From Paenibacillus endophyticus (GTDB lineage: Bacteria > Bacillota > Bacilli > Paenibacillales > Paenibacillaceae), in NCBI RefSeq assembly GCF_014192395.1, contig NZ_JACHXW010000008.1, forward strand, positions 124,001 through 188,000: a DNA stretch of 64,000 bases, given 5' to 3'. The notes beneath the pieces are model-generated. The model saw only the letters and a list, made by a program, of their open reading frames with translations. It was not told the DNA's origin and searched no databases. This document shows positions 62,779 to 64,000 of the stretch, one piece after another (position 1 is the first letter of the stretch; each line of letters opens with the position of its first letter). The translations under genes and the position numbers were made by a program.

Positions 62779-64000
62779 CTATTCTGATTGCGATTTGCCT
62801 GAAATGCTTTTATAGGAAGAAGGAGAAACACCCTTATATTTTTTGAATTTGCTGTGGAAATAATCAACGTTCGCGTATCCAACCCGTTCAGATACCTGAT
62901 GAACCTTCAAGCCCTCCTGCAGGAGCTCGATCGCATGCTGAATGCGTACCTGATCCAAATACGTATTAAAATGCTCGCCGGTATAGTTTTTGAACATTTT
63001 GCCCAGATAGCCGCTATTGTAATTAAATAGGTCAGCCAACGTTTCCAGTTTAATATTCTCGCTATAATGCCTTTCGATAAAGTCCGTCATCTGCTTCATC
63101 ACAGACAGACTGTCAGACTTCCCGATCTTCGCCGTCAAATCAGCCAAACGCTGTTGAAGCTGGACGAGCATTTCCTGATTATGATGCGCCAGATAGAGCG
63201 CCGTGATCATGGACAGATCCTCCTGCATGGAGACTTGAGGATTGGATAATGCGGCTTTATTCAGGACGATTGTTAATAGCTGAGCCCAGCTCGATTTGAT
63301 GAATTGCTCAGAAGCATCATAGGCGCATATTTGATCGGCTGCGTTCTGAATCGCTTGGCCCGCGCCCTCTATATTCCCGATATCGATCATATAATAGAGC
63401 TTCTGAGCTAATGCCTCGAGGGATAGCTCCTCTCTATTTTCGGAGACGCTCACCATTGCATCCTCTGCCCGACCAGCCAAATGGATTTGCTGTCCCTGCA
63501 GCATGAAACGCCGTTTTAATACGTTTCTCACTGCCGGAATGGAGGCAAGAAGCTCATTCGGCTCGCGCACGGGTTCCGATGCAACCGCTACGAATCTCAC
63601 TTTCGAACCGCAGCATTCTTCAATCCATTGCTTCATCTGCTCGCGCGATCCGTCCTGCAGCAAATAATCCTTCAGCAGCAAGCCTACGTATGGCTCAGCT
63701 GAGAACGCCCAGCCGAGCTGCTTCTGCGACATCCGGTCTGCGAGCTTCTTTTTGAGGGTTGCATTCATTGTCAATGAATGCTCTCTGCTATAAAGCTCGA
63801 TGAGCAGCATTTGATAATATTTGGCCGGTTCTCCCAATAAAGCTTTGAATTCCGCATTCCGGGCAGCGTCTGCGTCAAGCTTGCCTGCGGCAAGCTGCTG
63901 CAGCATTTCTTCACGAAGCAGGACCGTTGTCTGCTCGGAATTGTGCTTCTGCTCTGTCCGGCTTACAAGTTGATTCGCGATTCGTTCCACATAGCTCTCC
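62779..64000 (-). CDS. AraC-type regulator (YesN-like response regulator), N-terminus cut by window
   Basis: The visible 407 residues end with an AraC double helix-turn-helix (KLETLADLFNYNSGYLGKMFK and VHQVSERVGYANVDYFHSKFKKYKG). The middle part of about 280 aa resembles the linker region of YesN-type response regulators. The frame runs on past the window edge (codons for ESYVER), so the GTG at 63990 is internal and a receiver domain with its Asp is expected outside. It most likely controls the CUT1-beta-galactosidase operon next to it, with a histidine kinase partner upstream. Confidence 0.88.
   Translation of the reverse strand, partial: ESYVERIANQLVSRTEQKHNSEQTTVLLREEMLQQLAAGKLDADAARNAEFKALLGEPAKYYQMLLIELYSREHSLTMNATLKKKLADRMSQKQLGWAFSAEPYVGLLLKDYLLQDGSREQMKQWIEECCGSKVRFVAVASEPVREPNELLASIPAVRNVLKRRFMLQGQQIHLAGRAEDAMVSVSENREELSLEALAQKLYYMIDIGNIEGAGQAIQNAADQICAYDASEQFIKSSWAQLLTIVLNKAALSNPQVSMQEDLSMITALYLAHHNQEMLVQLQQRLADLTAKIGKSDSLSVMKQMTDFIERHYSENIKLETLADLFNYNSGYLGKMFKNYTGEHFNTYLDQVRIQHAIELLQEGLKVHQVSERVGYANVDYFHSKFKKYKGVSPSSYKSISGKSQSE

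Overview
The window looks like a chromosomal segment of a Gram-positive, endospore-forming Paenibacillus-like bacterium. The evidence is a spoVAC-spoVAD-spoVAE operon, a Bacillus-type yqeG-yqeH-aroE-yhbY-nadD-yqeK-rsfS operon, an HPr kinase gene, CcpA-type cre sites, strong AAGGAGG ribosome binding sites and many lipoprotein/CUT1 sugar uptake genes. This is inference from gene content; I ran no search. I saw no rRNA, tRNA, insertion sequence, prophage or CRISPR array.

Region 1 (1-22.9 kb) is a mosaic of short transcription units. It holds a GC-rich short-chain dehydrogenase divergent from a TetR regulator, small secreted or lipoproteins, xanthine phosphoribosyltransferase (xpt), an ArsB-type exporter, a YkvI-like transporter, a glycosyltransferase followed by a YhaO/YhaN nuclease pair, a diguanylate cyclase, an AraC regulator, a PhzF/DUF2164/membrane protein operon, an HprK homologue, and a three-gene ABC-2 exporter behind a promoter with a dyad in its spacer.

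Region 2 (23-38 kb) is the most distinctive part. It is an all-minus-strand glycan cluster: a GxGYxYP-domain secreted protein, a GntR/LacI-type sensor-regulator, a 767-773 aa protein of no family I can name that has glycosidase-like features, a GH38 alpha-mannosidase, two CUT1 permeases, a solute-binding lipoprotein and a GtaA-like (DUF4965/DUF5127/DUF1793) protein. No ATPase is encoded, so a shared one (MsmX type) is expected. I read this as import and intracellular trimming of a mannose-containing glycan or glycoconjugate.

Region 3 (38-43.4 kb) carries nrdI-nrdE-nrdF (class Ib ribonucleotide reductase) behind two NrdR-type boxes 31 bp apart. A MerR regulator follows, whose promoter has the typical 19-bp spacer. 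Next to it, facing away, lies the wreck of a short-chain dehydrogenase gene.

Region 4 (43.4-56.7 kb) is core: the yqe operon with a CvfB-like S1 protein inserted before yqeM, a MoxR-DUF58-transglutaminase operon, the spoVA genes and a tiny membrane-peptide gene. Region 5 (56.7-64 kb) is a second sugar operon (LplB- and YtcP-type permeases, lipoprotein, GH42 beta-galactosidase) under an AraC-type regulator cut off by the window end, with a cre site between them.
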